NCBI RefSeq assembly: GCF_000482725.1
Contig: NZ_AXWP01000036.1
Coordinates: 16,379-80,378 of the forward strand
Source: Psychromonas arctica DSM 14288
GTDB taxonomy: Bacteria > Pseudomonadota > Gammaproteobacteria > Enterobacterales > Psychromonadaceae
Direction of reading: 5' to 3'
DNA: 64,000 nucleotides
Shown here: in pieces, positions 50,382 through 60,006 of the stretch
Numbering within the stretch: the stretch's first letter is position 1
Layout: each line of letters starts with the position of its first letter
Translations under genes and position numbers: made by a program
The notes under the pieces: model-generated
Databases searched by the model: none
What the model was told of the DNA's origin: nothing
Seen by the model: the letters and a program-made list of their open reading frames with translations, nothing else

Positions 50382-50405
50382 ATTGTCCTTCGAAAGAAGG
50401 ACAAT
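50382..50405. other. Perfect hairpin between DUF523/DUF1722 gene and photolyase
   Basis: ATTGTCCTTC and GAAGGACAAT enclose a GAAA tetraloop: 10 perfect pairs. On the minus strand (the transcribed sense) it reads ATTGTCCTTC-TTTC-GAAGGACAAT, then TTAATCATTTT, a weak T tract. It places the photolyase ribosome binding site (GAAGGA) inside the 3' arm. Confidence 0.6.
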
Positions 50406-50448
50406 GTTGTGTTCTTAATTAGATCTGCATAGTAATTGTTTATAATTA

Positions 50449-51408
50449 TTAGTACGCGTATCTAAGGCGCAAACTGTCAGGATAAGGCGACAAGTAAGAC
50501 TGCCCTTTTAAGTAATCTTTTGGATACTGTAGTAAATAGTGATTAATTAATGTTAACGGTGCAATTAAAGGCAACAAACCTAATCGATAACCATCTATCT
50601 GTTCACATAATTCTTTACGTTGCGGAGCCTCTAAATGCTTAGAGAAATAGCCCTGAATGTGAGTCAATGTGTTGACATGGTTTTTACGTGTTGCCGGGAT
50701 TTTTAATGCATCCATTAACCCTGAAATATACTGTGATGCTTTTTCAGCCAGAGGCAAGTCAACATCTGCAAGTAATTGACCTAATTTTTTATAGGCCACT
50801 AGGTTATGACTCATGACGGTATATTTGTAATGGCTGTGAAATGTCGTTAACTTATGCTTTGTTAAACCAGAATCACTGACCATTTGCCAATGTTTGTAGG
50901 CATAAATACGCGCTACAAAATTTTCTCTGATGTGCATATCATTGAGTCGACCATTTTCTTCACAAGGTAACAGCGGGTTAGCTTCCATGATCTCTTTTGC
51001 AAAGGCACCAATACCGTCTGACGTCAGTGAATTTCCTTCCGGTGTATATACTTTAACGCGCTCCATTCCACAGGTTGGGCTTTTTGCACAAAAAACGTAA
51101 CCACTTAAATGCTTTGTCATTTCGGCTACTTTTTTACCGTAAGCCTGTAAGGCTTCTGTTACATCGCCACTTCCATCTGGTCTTGAAATGGTGATCATGT
51201 CATCTTTTTTAATCTGGCGAATAGTTGGTCTTGGGATCGGTAAGCCGATTGCAACTTCAGGGCAAAATGACTCGTATTGAACGTGTTCGCCAAGTTCATC
51301 AATACAAAAACGTGATGGTTTATTGCTCGCATCAAAACGAACTTTTTGACCAATTAAACAAGCACTGATGCCAATTTTGATATCTTCTTTTTCAACTGAA
51401 TAAATCAT
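50449..51408 (-). CDS. DUF523 and DUF1722 domain protein (YbgA-like)
   Basis: 319 residues. N-terminal DUF523 (about 10-150: IGISACLIGQKVRFDASNK, CPEVAIGLPIPRP, FCAKSPTCGMERVKVY) and C-terminal DUF1722/YbgA (about 190-305: HYKYTVMSHNLVAYKKLG). The Cys residues in ACLIG, SFCPE and SPTCG suggest a metal site. Function unproven; the pair commonly sits next to photolyase and MerR/ChrR regulators. Between chrR and photolyase, with a 122-bp upstream gap holding three direct ACCTATTT copies (51443-51466). Confidence 0.9.
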   Translation of the reverse strand: MIYSVEKEDIKIGISACLIGQKVRFDASNKPSRFCIDELGEHVQYESFCPEVAIGLPIPRPTIRQIKKDDMITISRPDGSGDVTEALQAYGKKVAEMTKHLSGYVFCAKSPTCGMERVKVYTPEGNSLTSDGIGAFAKEIMEANPLLPCEENGRLNDMHIRENFVARIYAYKHWQMVSDSGLTKHKLTTFHSHYKYTVMSHNLVAYKKLGQLLADVDLPLAEKASQYISGLMDALKIPATRKNHVNTLTHIQGYFSKHLEAPQRKELCEQIDGYRLGLLPLIAPLTLINHYLLQYPKDYLKGQSYLSPYPDSLRLRYAY

Positions 51409-51530
51409 TATTCACTCCATGAACTAATAATGAGAGTTGCTAACCTATTTACCTATTTACCTATTTAAGTAATAGTCTATTAAAACAGGTAATTAGCAAC
51501 TTACAATGTAACCTAAAAGGTAATAAACAC

Positions 51531-52223
51531 TTAATATATAAAACTGCCAATCGGGTTAAGTAGTTTATTAATGCCTTGTGTGAAATGTAAGGCGTCATTG
51601 GCAACCGTGTAACATAAACACCCCTTTTCAGAGATTGGATTATGGGTAAAACTACCGTCTAACATAATAAAGTCGCCTTTGTGATACTCACCTCTGTCGT
51701 CACTAAATGATCCATCTAATAAAACTGTTAATTCAAAGCCTTTATGGGTATGTTCTGGTACACCACCCCCTGGATTAATGTGCAATAAGTTTGAATGGAT
51801 TTCATTTTCATCTAATTGCAGACGTGCTCTTGAAAGCTTACCAATATTAGCCGCTTTGCCCATAGAAATGTTATTAAGAGCACTCGGTAGCGTATAAGAT
51901 TTATCTTTAAAAATGACCTGCTTCGGCATTACTTCTGCAAAAGTGTCAATGTCATTTGAGTCAGTAATATCATCGATCATAGAATCAAAAAAGTCATCGT
52001 CAGTAATATCACTTTCAAAATCAAGCTTACTCAACTCATTTAGAAGTGGATTACTTAATTCATCAAAACTGCGCTCGGCAACTTGCTCAGTTAGTTGAGC
52101 GATTTTTTGTTGGCACACAGAACATAGTTCAGCATGTAATGTAATACCTATGGATAATGAAGCTGGCAACTCACCATTAACATAAGACTGAATTAATTCG
52201 AATTTAGGATGGTGTTTAATCAT
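51531..52223 (-). CDS. chrR: Zinc-dependent anti-sigma factor, ChrR family
   Basis: Holds its ECF sigma factor inactive until singlet oxygen or related stress releases it. N-terminal anti-sigma domain has the zinc ligands in LHAELCSVCQQ (H-x3-C-x2-C) and a nearby His at 4-5; the C-terminal cupin (about 105-220) has HINPGGGVPEHTHKGFE and SFTHNP. 230 residues, close to Rhodobacter ChrR (213). Overlaps the sigma gene by 8 bases, the usual arrangement for a sigma/anti-sigma pair. Confidence 0.93.
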   Translation of the reverse strand: MIKHHPKFELIQSYVNGELPASLSIGITLHAELCSVCQQKIAQLTEQVAERSFDELSNPLLNELSKLDFESDITDDDFFDSMIDDITDSNDIDTFAEVMPKQVIFKDKSYTLPSALNNISMGKAANIGKLSRARLQLDENEIHSNLLHINPGGGVPEHTHKGFELTVLLDGSFSDDRGEYHKGDFIMLDGSFTHNPISEKGCLCYTVANDALHFTQGINKLLNPIGSFIY

Positions 52224-52842
52224 GCTCTTCTCCTAATTGCACTTTCATTTTGACCAAGGCCAAACGTAATCTAGATTTGATAGTGCCTAATGGTAAATTA
52301 AGATGGGTAGCGAGTTGTTCTTGTGACATTTCCATTAAATAAAAGCCTTTTACAACTTCTTGCTGTGTAACTGGTAATGCTTCAATGACTCGTAACAATT
52401 GCTTATTTTCAAGGTGATCTTCATAGCTATGATCTTCAGTGACTGCATTTTCAGCAATCGGCCAAATATCATCACTTAGATTATCTTCGCGGTTATTTTT
52501 AATTTTTCGTAGTAGGTCAAAAGTAACATTACGCATCACCGTATAAACCCATGTAGTTGCAGCACCTTTATTGGCATCAAATAAATGAGCCTTACGCCAA
52601 ACATTGCTCATGGTATCTTGTACAACTTCATGAGCTTGTGCTTCATTAGGAAATTTACTGCGCGCAATACGCTGAATTTTAGGTGCAAAAAACTTAAACA
52701 AATGCGTAAATGAAATTTTACATCGATTTTCTGCTACTTCTTTTAGCCACTCACAGAGTTGAGTGTGATCTGTATTTTCTGTCATATGAGTAGATTTAAC
52801 ATGACTGACTTGCATTGGCAATTTAGTTTGAGCAGCTACCAT
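52216..52842 (-). CDS. rpoE: ECF sigma factor, RpoE/ECF11 type
   Basis: 208-residue sigma factor partnered by ChrR. Region 2: FTHLFKFFAPKIQRIA, EVVQDTMSNVWRKAHLFD, TTWVYTVMRNVTFDLLRK; region 4: LPVTQQEVVKGFYLMEMSQEQ with LPLGTIKSRLRLAL. The first 19 residues are extra, and an ATG at 52785 is possible. Its own promoter (TGATCC-N16-CGTATT) 32 bases upstream indicates autoregulation. The symbol follows Rhodobacter usage; this is not the E. coli envelope-stress sigma-E. Confidence 0.92.
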   Translation of the reverse strand: MVAAQTKLPMQVSHVKSTHMTENTDHTQLCEWLKEVAENRCKISFTHLFKFFAPKIQRIARSKFPNEAQAHEVVQDTMSNVWRKAHLFDANKGAATTWVYTVMRNVTFDLLRKIKNNREDNLSDDIWPIAENAVTEDHSYEDHLENKQLLRVIEALPVTQQEVVKGFYLMEMSQEQLATHLNLPLGTIKSRLRLALVKMKVQLGEEHD

Positions 52843-52873
52843 AATTAATTCTCAATTTTGGACCCTGCATACT

Positions 52874-52901
52874 AATACGCAGGCAAATTAAAAATGGATC
52901 A
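52874..52901 (-). promoter_or_regulatory. ECF (RpoE-ChrR type) promoter of rpoE-chrR
   Basis: On the minus strand TGATCC (52901-52896), 16 bases, CGTATT (52879-52874). This matches the known RpoE-ChrR promoter type (TGATCC and a CGTA-like -10). Start would be near 52867, leaving a 25-base leader to the ATG at 52842. Confidence 0.8.
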
Positions 52902-53048
52902 CCTTTTAATTAAAATAATTGAAGCAATATAGTTAACAGGAAAATTTTTGCGGAATTTATGTGGATAATTGAAGCAACTACTGAACATAAAGTGAATAAA
53001 AATCAAAAACGAGTAGATCAATCTACGAGAATCCTATGATTTTATTAT

Positions 53049-53105
53049 TAATTCAATTCTCTTATTTTCAATTCAATTCCTTAATTCAATTCTTTAATTC
53101 AATGT
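53049..53105. repeat. Degenerate TTAATTCAATTCT tandem repeats
   Basis: About four irregular copies of a 13-base AATTCAATT-based unit over 57 bases; noncoding and not a known element. Confidence 0.55.
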
Positions 53106-53177
53106 CGTAGCCATTTATTAAAGTAATTTATGAAGGTTTTTATATAGTAACTTATCTCAGTTAGCAGCATCAAATAA

Positions 53178-53753
53178 TTATAATTGTTCTGCAATGATCG
53201 AACTGACTAGCTTTTCTGCTTCAATATAAGTGGATTCATAAATGAACGAGTTTTTAACATCAAAGGGGATCGGTAATAATTCAATCCACCTTGCCACAAT
53301 CCAATAAGGGTTAAGTTGTAAATTATGTTCATATAAATCTTTCAATAACTCATTACTCTCTACTAACGACTTTAACGAATCCATTAATAAAGGGATTGGC
53401 GCAGAAGATTCATTTTCCGCCCAGTGTTTGATAGGAACAGCGGCAGCAAAGTGAAGTTTTTCTTTATTTTGTTCAACCTGATTCACTTGTACTAACGTTT
53501 TACATTTTACATCTATTTCTAATACGCCATCCTCACCCTGATCAAAATTTATAATTTCAACCCAACTTCCCCAAATAGCCAACTGTTCTGACTTATTATC
53601 TACATCAGGACAGATAATAAAGCCCCCATTACTTGTTGCTAAGCTCACCATTTTCAAATAACGCGCTTCAAAGATTCTCAAGCGAGTTATGCCACCTGGT
53701 AGCAAAAAAATGCTCAGTGGAAAAAGGGGTAAATTAACTGTTTTATTGTGCAT
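53178..53753 (-). CDS. LON N-terminal domain protein
   Basis: 191 residues matching the substrate-binding domain of Lon protease without the ATPase (LPLFPLSIFLLPGGITRLRIFEARYLKMV). Stand-alone LON-domain proteins have no established role. It lies between the DUF3833 gene (70 bases) and the sigma gene. Confidence 0.9.
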   Translation of the reverse strand: MHNKTVNLPLFPLSIFLLPGGITRLRIFEARYLKMVSLATSNGGFIICPDVDNKSEQLAIWGSWVEIINFDQGEDGVLEIDVKCKTLVQVNQVEQNKEKLHFAAAVPIKHWAENESSAPIPLLMDSLKSLVESNELLKDLYEHNLQLNPYWIVARWIELLPIPFDVKNSFIYESTYIEAEKLVSSIIAEQL

Positions 53754-53823
53754 TTATGTACCTATTTGTTACCTTTGTTTTAATCATTTTTCAAGAAAAA
53801 CTTCTCTTTTTAGTTCGTCTTTT

Positions 53824-54435
53824 CTAGATTAATTGACACTTTTTAACGGGCAATTGCTTATCAAAAAACAACGTCACATTCGCAACATTAAAACCAAACT
53901 TAGATATTGCAGTTTTATTCATTACTCGATATTCATCTAATTGATACATCCAATCATTCATTGTTACATTATAAGTACTTTCATCCACTTGCAGCGCTAA
54001 TGTATATTGCAGTTGGAAAGCAAAACCTTGATGCTTACCTACCGCCGTGCCAATCACATCTTCAGCAGAGCCTAAATAACTACCATCCTGTTGTTTAGTC
54101 AACAACCAATTTCGGTAACTAATTTCACCATCATCAAAATAAAATTTTTCTGCTAATACTCCGCTATCGCCCTGCCATCTGCCAGATAATTCAACACAGA
54201 AACGCCTCGTTACTTTATCGCTTCTATCCTGCAATGTTCCCCAGGCAATCAAATCACCATTAAAATACTGTTTCAGGTCAAATTCTTTACTCTGCTGTTG
54301 GTAATCTTCTATGTTTGCAGAGCAACTCATTAGTAGTGTCGATGTAAAAACAGACGCTAAAGCAACCGACGTAAATTTTTTATATTTAAGTCGCGATTTT
54401 CTAGACTGATTCATTGCTTTTTTAAACTTAATCAT
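53824..54435 (-). CDS. DUF3833 lipoprotein
   Basis: 203 residues with a lipobox at about 33-38 (STLLMSCSANIEDY) and DUF3833 pattern DLKQYFNGDLIAWGTLQDRS, WLLTKQQDGSYLGSAEDVIG and MNKTAISKFGFNVANVTLFF. A lipoprotein of unknown function typical of this cluster. Overlaps the chalcone-isomerase-like gene by 8 bases. The long basic N-terminus (MIKFKKAMNQSRKSRLKYKK) leaves the start uncertain; an ATG seven codons later is possible. Confidence 0.88.
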   Translation of the reverse strand: MIKFKKAMNQSRKSRLKYKKFTSVALASVFTSTLLMSCSANIEDYQQQSKEFDLKQYFNGDLIAWGTLQDRSDKVTRRFCVELSGRWQGDSGVLAEKFYFDDGEISYRNWLLTKQQDGSYLGSAEDVIGTAVGKHQGFAFQLQYTLALQVDESTYNVTMNDWMYQLDEYRVMNKTAISKFGFNVANVTLFFDKQLPVKKCQLI

Positions 54436-55003
54436 TAACTGTTCTCCCTAACAATTGAGCTCGTAATTTAGGCTCGCTGGTATTTTTTGATAACCAAATA
54501 TCTAAAAATAAAATAGCGAAATGTTCTCCGGTCATAGCACCTAACAATTCACCGTTATAATAAAAGGCACTTGAGTTGTTTTGCACCACTAGCGCCAAAC
54601 TATCGCCTGCTTTGATGTTCGGCCAAATAGCAGTTAATTGTGGTAAATAGTCCTTATATTGTTGTTCATTTATTGCCAAGTATTGCCATTGTTCAATCGT
54701 GTATTCAACTAAATCTACTGCAGACACATCTTTTAGATACTCAATTTTATATATCAAATCATCGTGACTAGATAATTGTGAATATTGACCTGATGATGTT
54801 GATAGCTGGCTTTTATACAAGTCCCAAAATAATACTGAATAAACAGCATTGCCTACAACTTTCAACTCATGTTGTTGTTGATAAGATGACAATGTTGTTG
54901 GCCACTGTGTATTGTTGTGATCAATATTAGTTTCTGCATTAATCGCATTCATGAACAACAATGAAAAAAACAACAATCCAACATTCCTGCATATTTTAAA
55001 CAT
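54428..55003 (-). CDS. Chalcone-isomerase-like periplasmic protein
   Basis: 191 residues with a signal peptide 1-23 (FMNAINAET) and the chalcone-isomerase fold pattern ELKVVGNAVYSVLFWDLYKS, DLIYKIEYLKDVSAVDLVEY. In bacteria such proteins are predicted to bind fatty acids rather than chalcones. Overlaps the DUF3833 gene by 8 bases and is preceded by DUF2878. Confidence 0.87.
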   Translation of the reverse strand: MFKICRNVGLLFFSLLFMNAINAETNIDHNNTQWPTTLSSYQQQHELKVVGNAVYSVLFWDLYKSQLSTSSGQYSQLSSHDDLIYKIEYLKDVSAVDLVEYTIEQWQYLAINEQQYKDYLPQLTAIWPNIKAGDSLALVVQNNSSAFYYNGELLGAMTGEHFAILFLDIWLSKNTSEPKLRAQLLGRTVND

Positions 55004-55054
55004 TTGGATACTCTCTATCTTTAGATTTATCTGTTTTCAGTTGAGTAAAAACAT

Positions 55055-55576
55055 CTATTGATTGTGAATTAGGGGTTCAACCGAATCATTACTGTTTGTG
55101 ACAAATAAAAGTGACTTTAATAAAAATATGATAAGGAATAATAAAGCCCAAATAACGCCGAGCACTATATATGTTTCAACTATTGGATAGGCAAAATCGA
55201 CGGCATTAAACTTCTCTCCAGCTACAATATAACTGAGAGGAGCAATTAAGAATCCGACACTGACTTGTAATAATTTAGAATGCTTTAAAAAAGATAAACT
55301 ATGTGAAACCGTACTTGCAAAACACGCCCACAGTACAATTAACCAGAAAGGTGTATAACCCGACCCCATAAATATGAAGAAATTACTGTAATTAAGCAGT
55401 GAGTCAATTGACACACCTATTACGGTGATCACTAAAACGAGTTTAGCTTCATTTTTATTATCAGATAGAAGCAGTAAATGAATAGCTAACATCAGTAGCG
55501 CAACCGGTATAAATATATTGCCCCAATATACGAGACCAAACCAAGCAAAGTTAAATCCGATCATATTCACTAACAT
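55055..55576 (-). CDS. DUF2878 membrane protein
   Basis: 173 residues, five or more hydrophobic segments, starting MLVNMIGFNFAWFGLVYWGN, the DUF2878 pattern. The start at 55576 follows AGGAG 5 bases upstream, better than the first open ATG at 55603. Inner-membrane protein of unknown function, found with chalcone-isomerase-like, DUF3833, DUF1365 and cfa genes in marine gammaproteobacteria. First gene of this run; a candidate ECF promoter lies at 55611-55638. Confidence 0.87.
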   Translation of the reverse strand: MLVNMIGFNFAWFGLVYWGNIFIPVALLMLAIHLLLLSDNKNEAKLVLVITVIGVSIDSLLNYSNFFIFMGSGYTPFWLIVLWACFASTVSHSLSFLKHSKLLQVSVGFLIAPLSYIVAGEKFNAVDFAYPIVETYIVLGVIWALLFLIIFLLKSLLFVTNSNDSVEPLIHNQ

Positions 55577-55610
55577 GTTAACTCCTACCATCTCTTTGTG
55601 CATGAAAGTT

Positions 55611-55638
55611 AATACGAAACTAAACTAGATTTAGATCT
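55611..55638 (-). promoter_or_regulatory. Candidate ECF promoter of the DUF2878 operon
   Basis: Minus strand AGATCT (55638-55633), 16 bases, CGTATT (55616-55611). The -10 and spacing match the rpoE promoter exactly; the -35 matches at four of six positions (GATC core). Confidence 0.5.
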
Positions 55639-56122
55639 CTCCTAGTGATTTATTTATCGTAGTGTTTGAGCTGTTGATTCTCACCTATAAAAGGAAGGGC
55701 TTTTATCGTAAAGATAATTCTCATGGTAATCATCTTCAAAAATAAGCTGAAACCAACTGTTTATAAACAGATTGGTTGGCAATATTTTTACTAGTATAAG
55801 GCTTTAGCCATTGAAAAATTTAGCTAAATAATAGCGCCTCATATGTATGCGAACTGAGCATTAATGCGACATTAATTTAAATAATGATGGGGACAATGCT
55901 TAAAGACTTATTAAGATTTATAAACCTTTACAAATATGAATAGATGCAGTGGCAAAGAAATTTAGAGCAATATTCTAGAATATATTTCCAAACTTGTGTG
56001 ATGCCTATTACGATTGTAAAAGGCATAAATCGTAATTAATAATTTTCTTAATATCAGTTTCGAGAGAAAGTTCGTCAGCCAACTATCTAAAATGTAGGGA
56101 TTACCTTCGCAGCGATGTCCCA
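55639..56122. other. Intergenic region without recognised gene
   Basis: About 480 bases between the candidate DUF2878 promoter and the end of the diguanylate cyclase gene. No coding frame, repeat or clear terminator was seen. Confidence 0.5.
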
Positions 56123-57763
56123 TTAAAGTAACTCTGTTGTTTCTCGATTATAATTTTCTACTTGAATAATATGAGCTTGGTTTCTGCCTTTTTCTTTGGA
56201 TTGATATAAAATTTTATCAACAATATCAAAAAACTTTTCAGCGGAAAGTTCTTGCGTAGGAATAGTCACTGCTCCTCCTAGACTGATAGTCAGAGTATTA
56301 CCTACAATAGAATTTTTGTGAGGTATTTTTAGATTTTCAACAGTATCAATTACCATTTTCGCTACATTTTTTGCCCCCTCTAAATTAGTACTAGGAAGAA
56401 TTAAAACAAACTCTTCTCCACCGTATCTGGCTACAAAATCATTTTTTCTTAAACATTGCGAAATACCTTCTGCCACACCTTTAAGGCTGATGTCTCCTTT
56501 TTGATGACCATAGGTATCATTATATAATTTAAAAAAATCAATATCCGCGATAATTAATGCGAAACTTTTTTGTTCTCTGAAACTCATAGCCCAGTATCTA
56601 TAATACGCTCTATCAAAAGCTCTCCTATTTGCAATGCCGGTTAATGCATCTGTTGATGAGTCAAATTCAAGTTTCGAGTTAATTCCTTCTAAGAGGTTTG
56701 TTTGCTCTGCAATTGTCTTACACATGTCATTTAAACCATCTACTAATATACCAATTTCATCCGAGCGTTTAATCGGCACCTGTGCATTGAAATCTCTGTG
56801 TTTATTTAATTGATGGAGAAAATTTGTCATTAGTAACATTGGATTTAAAATTAATTGGCGAAGAAAAAACAGTATCATGATAAGGAGAATAAGACTTGCT
56901 ATTATCATTATAGTCGAGCTAAATCTAAGCGCTGATATTCCTTTTTCTGTGATATCTCTTGGAAATTGAGTTTCGATGATAAATGCTTTTTTTGAGAAAA
57001 AATCTGAATATCCTGCATACGCTTTTAGCTCATGTTCAAATGTTTTAATATATTTATCTTTATGTTTATTTAGCTCCGTTGATATTGGGTTAAATGTAAT
57101 GTCACTAGGTAAGATAATTTTGAATGGGATTTGAATTTGATCGGTTAATTCTGTTAATGTTTTCGTGGTGAAAAATTTTCCCATAATAAATGTTCCAGTA
57201 CTTGGGCCAACTTCATCTGAGTTGTAAATAAGTCGAGATGCGATCAGCATCGGCCCGTATTCAGTGGTTAAAACGCCTGTTATTGCAGTAAATTCCTTCA
57301 CATTTTCAAATTGTAATGCTGGATGATTATCGGGGAACTTTGTTTTATTGAATGCAGAAAGTTCAATCTCTTCCTCAAAACTTGGGTTAAATACCTTCCC
57401 CCAGACGACTTCATTTTTGTTGTTAAGTATAAAAATTAATTGTAGTTGATAAGAGGCAAACGTTGCGTCGACTAAATTACTATCTTCATAATCGTTTGTT
57501 GGGTTTTGAACATATTCAAAAGTGTCTGTCCATGAGGACCAATCATTTGTTCGGTGTGAAATATCTAATAACAATCTATCAATAGCACCCATTGCACGTT
57601 GTAAATTTTTACTCGCTTCTTGTTGCTCTATTTTATAGAAACTAGGGTATATAACTTGCTCTTTCACTATAAAATCAGTTAGACCGATTATGATAAATAG
57701 ACTGGTCATTATCAATATGAGTTTAAGTTGAAGTGATTGCTTAATTATTTCCATTTTACTCAT
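56123..57763 (-). CDS. CHASE4-GGDEF diguanylate cyclase
   Basis: Makes c-di-GMP from two GTP. Membrane segments at 13-33 and 283-304 flank a periplasmic CHASE4-type sensor (45-265; DWSSWTDTFEYVQNP); HAMP-like linker follows; the GGDEF domain covers about 370-535. The active site GGEEF (448-452) is intact and is preceded by an RxxD inhibitory site (RKND 439-442) five residues earlier, so product inhibition is expected. Monocistronic, 536 bases downstream of the chemoreceptor pseudogene. Confidence 0.92.
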   Translation of the reverse strand: MSKMEIIKQSLQLKLILIMTSLFIIIGLTDFIVKEQVIYPSFYKIEQQEASKNLQRAMGAIDRLLLDISHRTNDWSSWTDTFEYVQNPTNDYEDSNLVDATFASYQLQLIFILNNKNEVVWGKVFNPSFEEEIELSAFNKTKFPDNHPALQFENVKEFTAITGVLTTEYGPMLIASRLIYNSDEVGPSTGTFIMGKFFTTKTLTELTDQIQIPFKIILPSDITFNPISTELNKHKDKYIKTFEHELKAYAGYSDFFSKKAFIIETQFPRDITEKGISALRFSSTIMIIASLILLIMILFFLRQLILNPMLLMTNFLHQLNKHRDFNAQVPIKRSDEIGILVDGLNDMCKTIAEQTNLLEGINSKLEFDSSTDALTGIANRRAFDRAYYRYWAMSFREQKSFALIIADIDFFKLYNDTYGHQKGDISLKGVAEGISQCLRKNDFVARYGGEEFVLILPSTNLEGAKNVAKMVIDTVENLKIPHKNSIVGNTLTISLGGAVTIPTQELSAEKFFDIVDKILYQSKEKGRNQAHIIQVENYNRETTELL

Positions 57764-58299
57764 TTCAGATATAGAGAGAGATGCTTGTGTATTATGATTT
57801 TAAAATACAAGATTGAATGCCAACAAATAAATTGAACTGTTCTAAAATTATCACCACTAGAAAACAATTCCATACAGCCATTTTTCATAGCACCTTTGGA
57901 TATCAACGAATGTTAGTGATTCAATACATTCATTAGTGTTAACTATTCAGAACAATGTCTGAATATAACAAAGTAGCTGACCAATATTAAGTCAGTTAGA
58001 TGATTGTTAGCTTTGTCCATCGGTATTTCCCAATCATACGGAAAAGTGCGAACTCAAATGTACCGATAATGCTTTACTGTGCAAAATCAATTCAAATTAC
58101 TTTACTTTACTTTCGTAAGGTAAGTCAGGTTTGTAATTAGCCGTACTGACTCTAGTTAATTAATCGTATATTTTAAAAGTAAGTGCGGTAAGTTATTTTA
58201 AATACTCTGTCCTCCTCCCTTCTCTGAAATTACTTCAATGAGAAGAGAGGATTATTAACTTAGCTAGTACAAAGACAATCTAAAGGTTATTAATAATTA
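57764..58299. other. Intergenic region without recognised gene
   Basis: About 535 bases between the diguanylate cyclase start and the chemoreceptor end. A GA/CT-rich inverted repeat near 58213-58250 (CCTCCCTTCTC with GAGAAGAGAGG) could end the receptor transcript but lacks a T tract. No gene seen. Confidence 0.5.
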
Positions 58300-60006
58300 T
58301 TATTCGGTTTTAAATTGATTAACTAATGATTTTATTTTCCCCGACAATTGTGTTGTGTGTTGACTATTGTTTGCTGTTTTTTTAGATCCTTCTGCTGTTC
58401 GCTCTACATGCTCATTGATGGTTTCAACAGTACAACGTATTTCTTTAAGAGTGGTACTTTGTTCATCTGTTGCCGCTGCAATTTGATGATTAATTTGAGT
58501 GATAGAAGCGACTGAACCTGTTATTTCCCCGAAAAAATTCCCCGCTTCATCAGTATTCTGAACACATGCTGTCGTTCTTGTTTTGCTAAACTCCATAACC
58601 TGTACAGCTTCTTTAGCACCTTTTTGAAGCCTTTCAATCATTTGTTGAATTTCAGACGTAGAATCTTGTGTTCGTTTTGCCAAGGTACGCACTTCATCCG
58701 CAACAACAGCAAAACCACGGCCTTGCTCACCTGCTCGAGCTGCTTCAATAGCAGCGTTAAGTGCCAATAAGTTAGTTTGGTCGGAAATGCCACGAATAAC
58801 ATCTAAAACTGAACCAATATTATCAGAATCATCTGCCAATGTATTAATGACTATAGAAGCGTTTTCTATATCCGTTTCTAATAGATTAATATTACTGATT
58901 GCCTCTCTAATAACACTAAGACCCGTTGATGCAGCGCTATCGGATAGGTTTGCCTGTTCGACGGCTAAAATTGCGTTATGTGCAATTTCTTGCACCGCGG
59001 GTAATATTTGGTCTAGAGCCACGAGTAATTGTTGAATTCCACTTTTTTGTTCTGCTACAGACTTATCGGTTAAACTCGCTGTTGAGCTCAGCTGTATTGA
59101 AGAGGCTTCAACATCTTCAATAGAATGGCGTAATTCAACAACAACATTTTGTATGTGGTTAGCAAAAAGATTAAAGCCTTTTCCTAAGTTAGAAATTTCA
59201 TTGTTACCTTTTGCATCTAAGCGCTGACTTAAATCACCATCTCCTTCACCAATATTGAGCATCGCATTTACTGCGCGCTCTAACGGTTTAAATAATACTT
59301 GTACGATAAAGAAAATAAGTAAAACGATTAACAACGCAACTAAAACCTGACTAAATAAACTCATTTCTATCCAAAATGAAGCATTTTCTTGTGAAGTTTT
59401 TAATTCTAAATTTGTTCGATCATCTATCGCAGTAAAAAATGATCTAACAGGAACCATTATTTTTTCTATTTCATTATGATAATTACTATTAAAGACAATA
59501 CGCAAAGCAAATTCGCTGACACTCTCATTTGGTAAAGCTTGGAAAGGCCCATCAACAATTTTATTTTGTTTAATAGATTCCATTGCTTGAGTTTCTGTCG
59601 CAATCAAAGCATTTGAATTTTTAGACGCTTCATCAAGTAGATTAAACTCTGCCTCGGAAAAGTTTAACTCCTTCATAATATCACTTTGTTTTTTACGTTC
59701 TCCAGGATATAGCGCTTTATTGACAAAGCTAGGACGCTTAATTTCTCCATTTCTCCATTTTACAACAACCCAGTAAGCATCCCAATATTTGATATCTCCA
59801 GTTGCGACAAAAGTTCGGCAAAGGCGAGTTAAATCTGCTGATGTCTATTGAATTTCATCGGCCAAAATATAAGAGAGATAACGTGTATTACTGTATTTAT
59901 TTTGTTCATCATTTTTATCGTTTGCTAAACTTTCAAATAATATAGCACTGGCGATCAATATCATGACCATCACAAACATAGCAATTAACTGTTTTTTTAT
60001 TGTCAT
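58300..60006 (-). pseudogene. Methyl-accepting chemotaxis protein interrupted by one in-frame amber codon
   Basis: The frame from the ATG at 60006 (GAGGT 8 bases upstream) runs 568 codons to the stop at 58300, except for TAG at codon 54 (59847-59845, in ...DEIQ-stop-TSADL). The first 53 codons encode a membrane segment (MTIKKQLIAMFVMVMILIAS) and the start of the periplasmic domain. After the stop come the remaining sensor domain, a second membrane segment, HAMP ([14 protein letters not shown]) and the signalling hairpin [20 protein letters not shown]. An ATG at 59676 would give 458 residues without the first membrane segment and is unlikely to work as a receptor. Confidence 0.85.

Larger units (their letters stand above)
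52843..53177. other. Intergenic region upstream of rpoE
   Basis: Contains the rpoE promoter and, at 53049-53105, an AT-rich low-complexity run of TTAATTCAATTC-like units. No gene seen. Its downstream side would also receive the end of the LON-domain gene's transcript. Confidence 0.55.
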
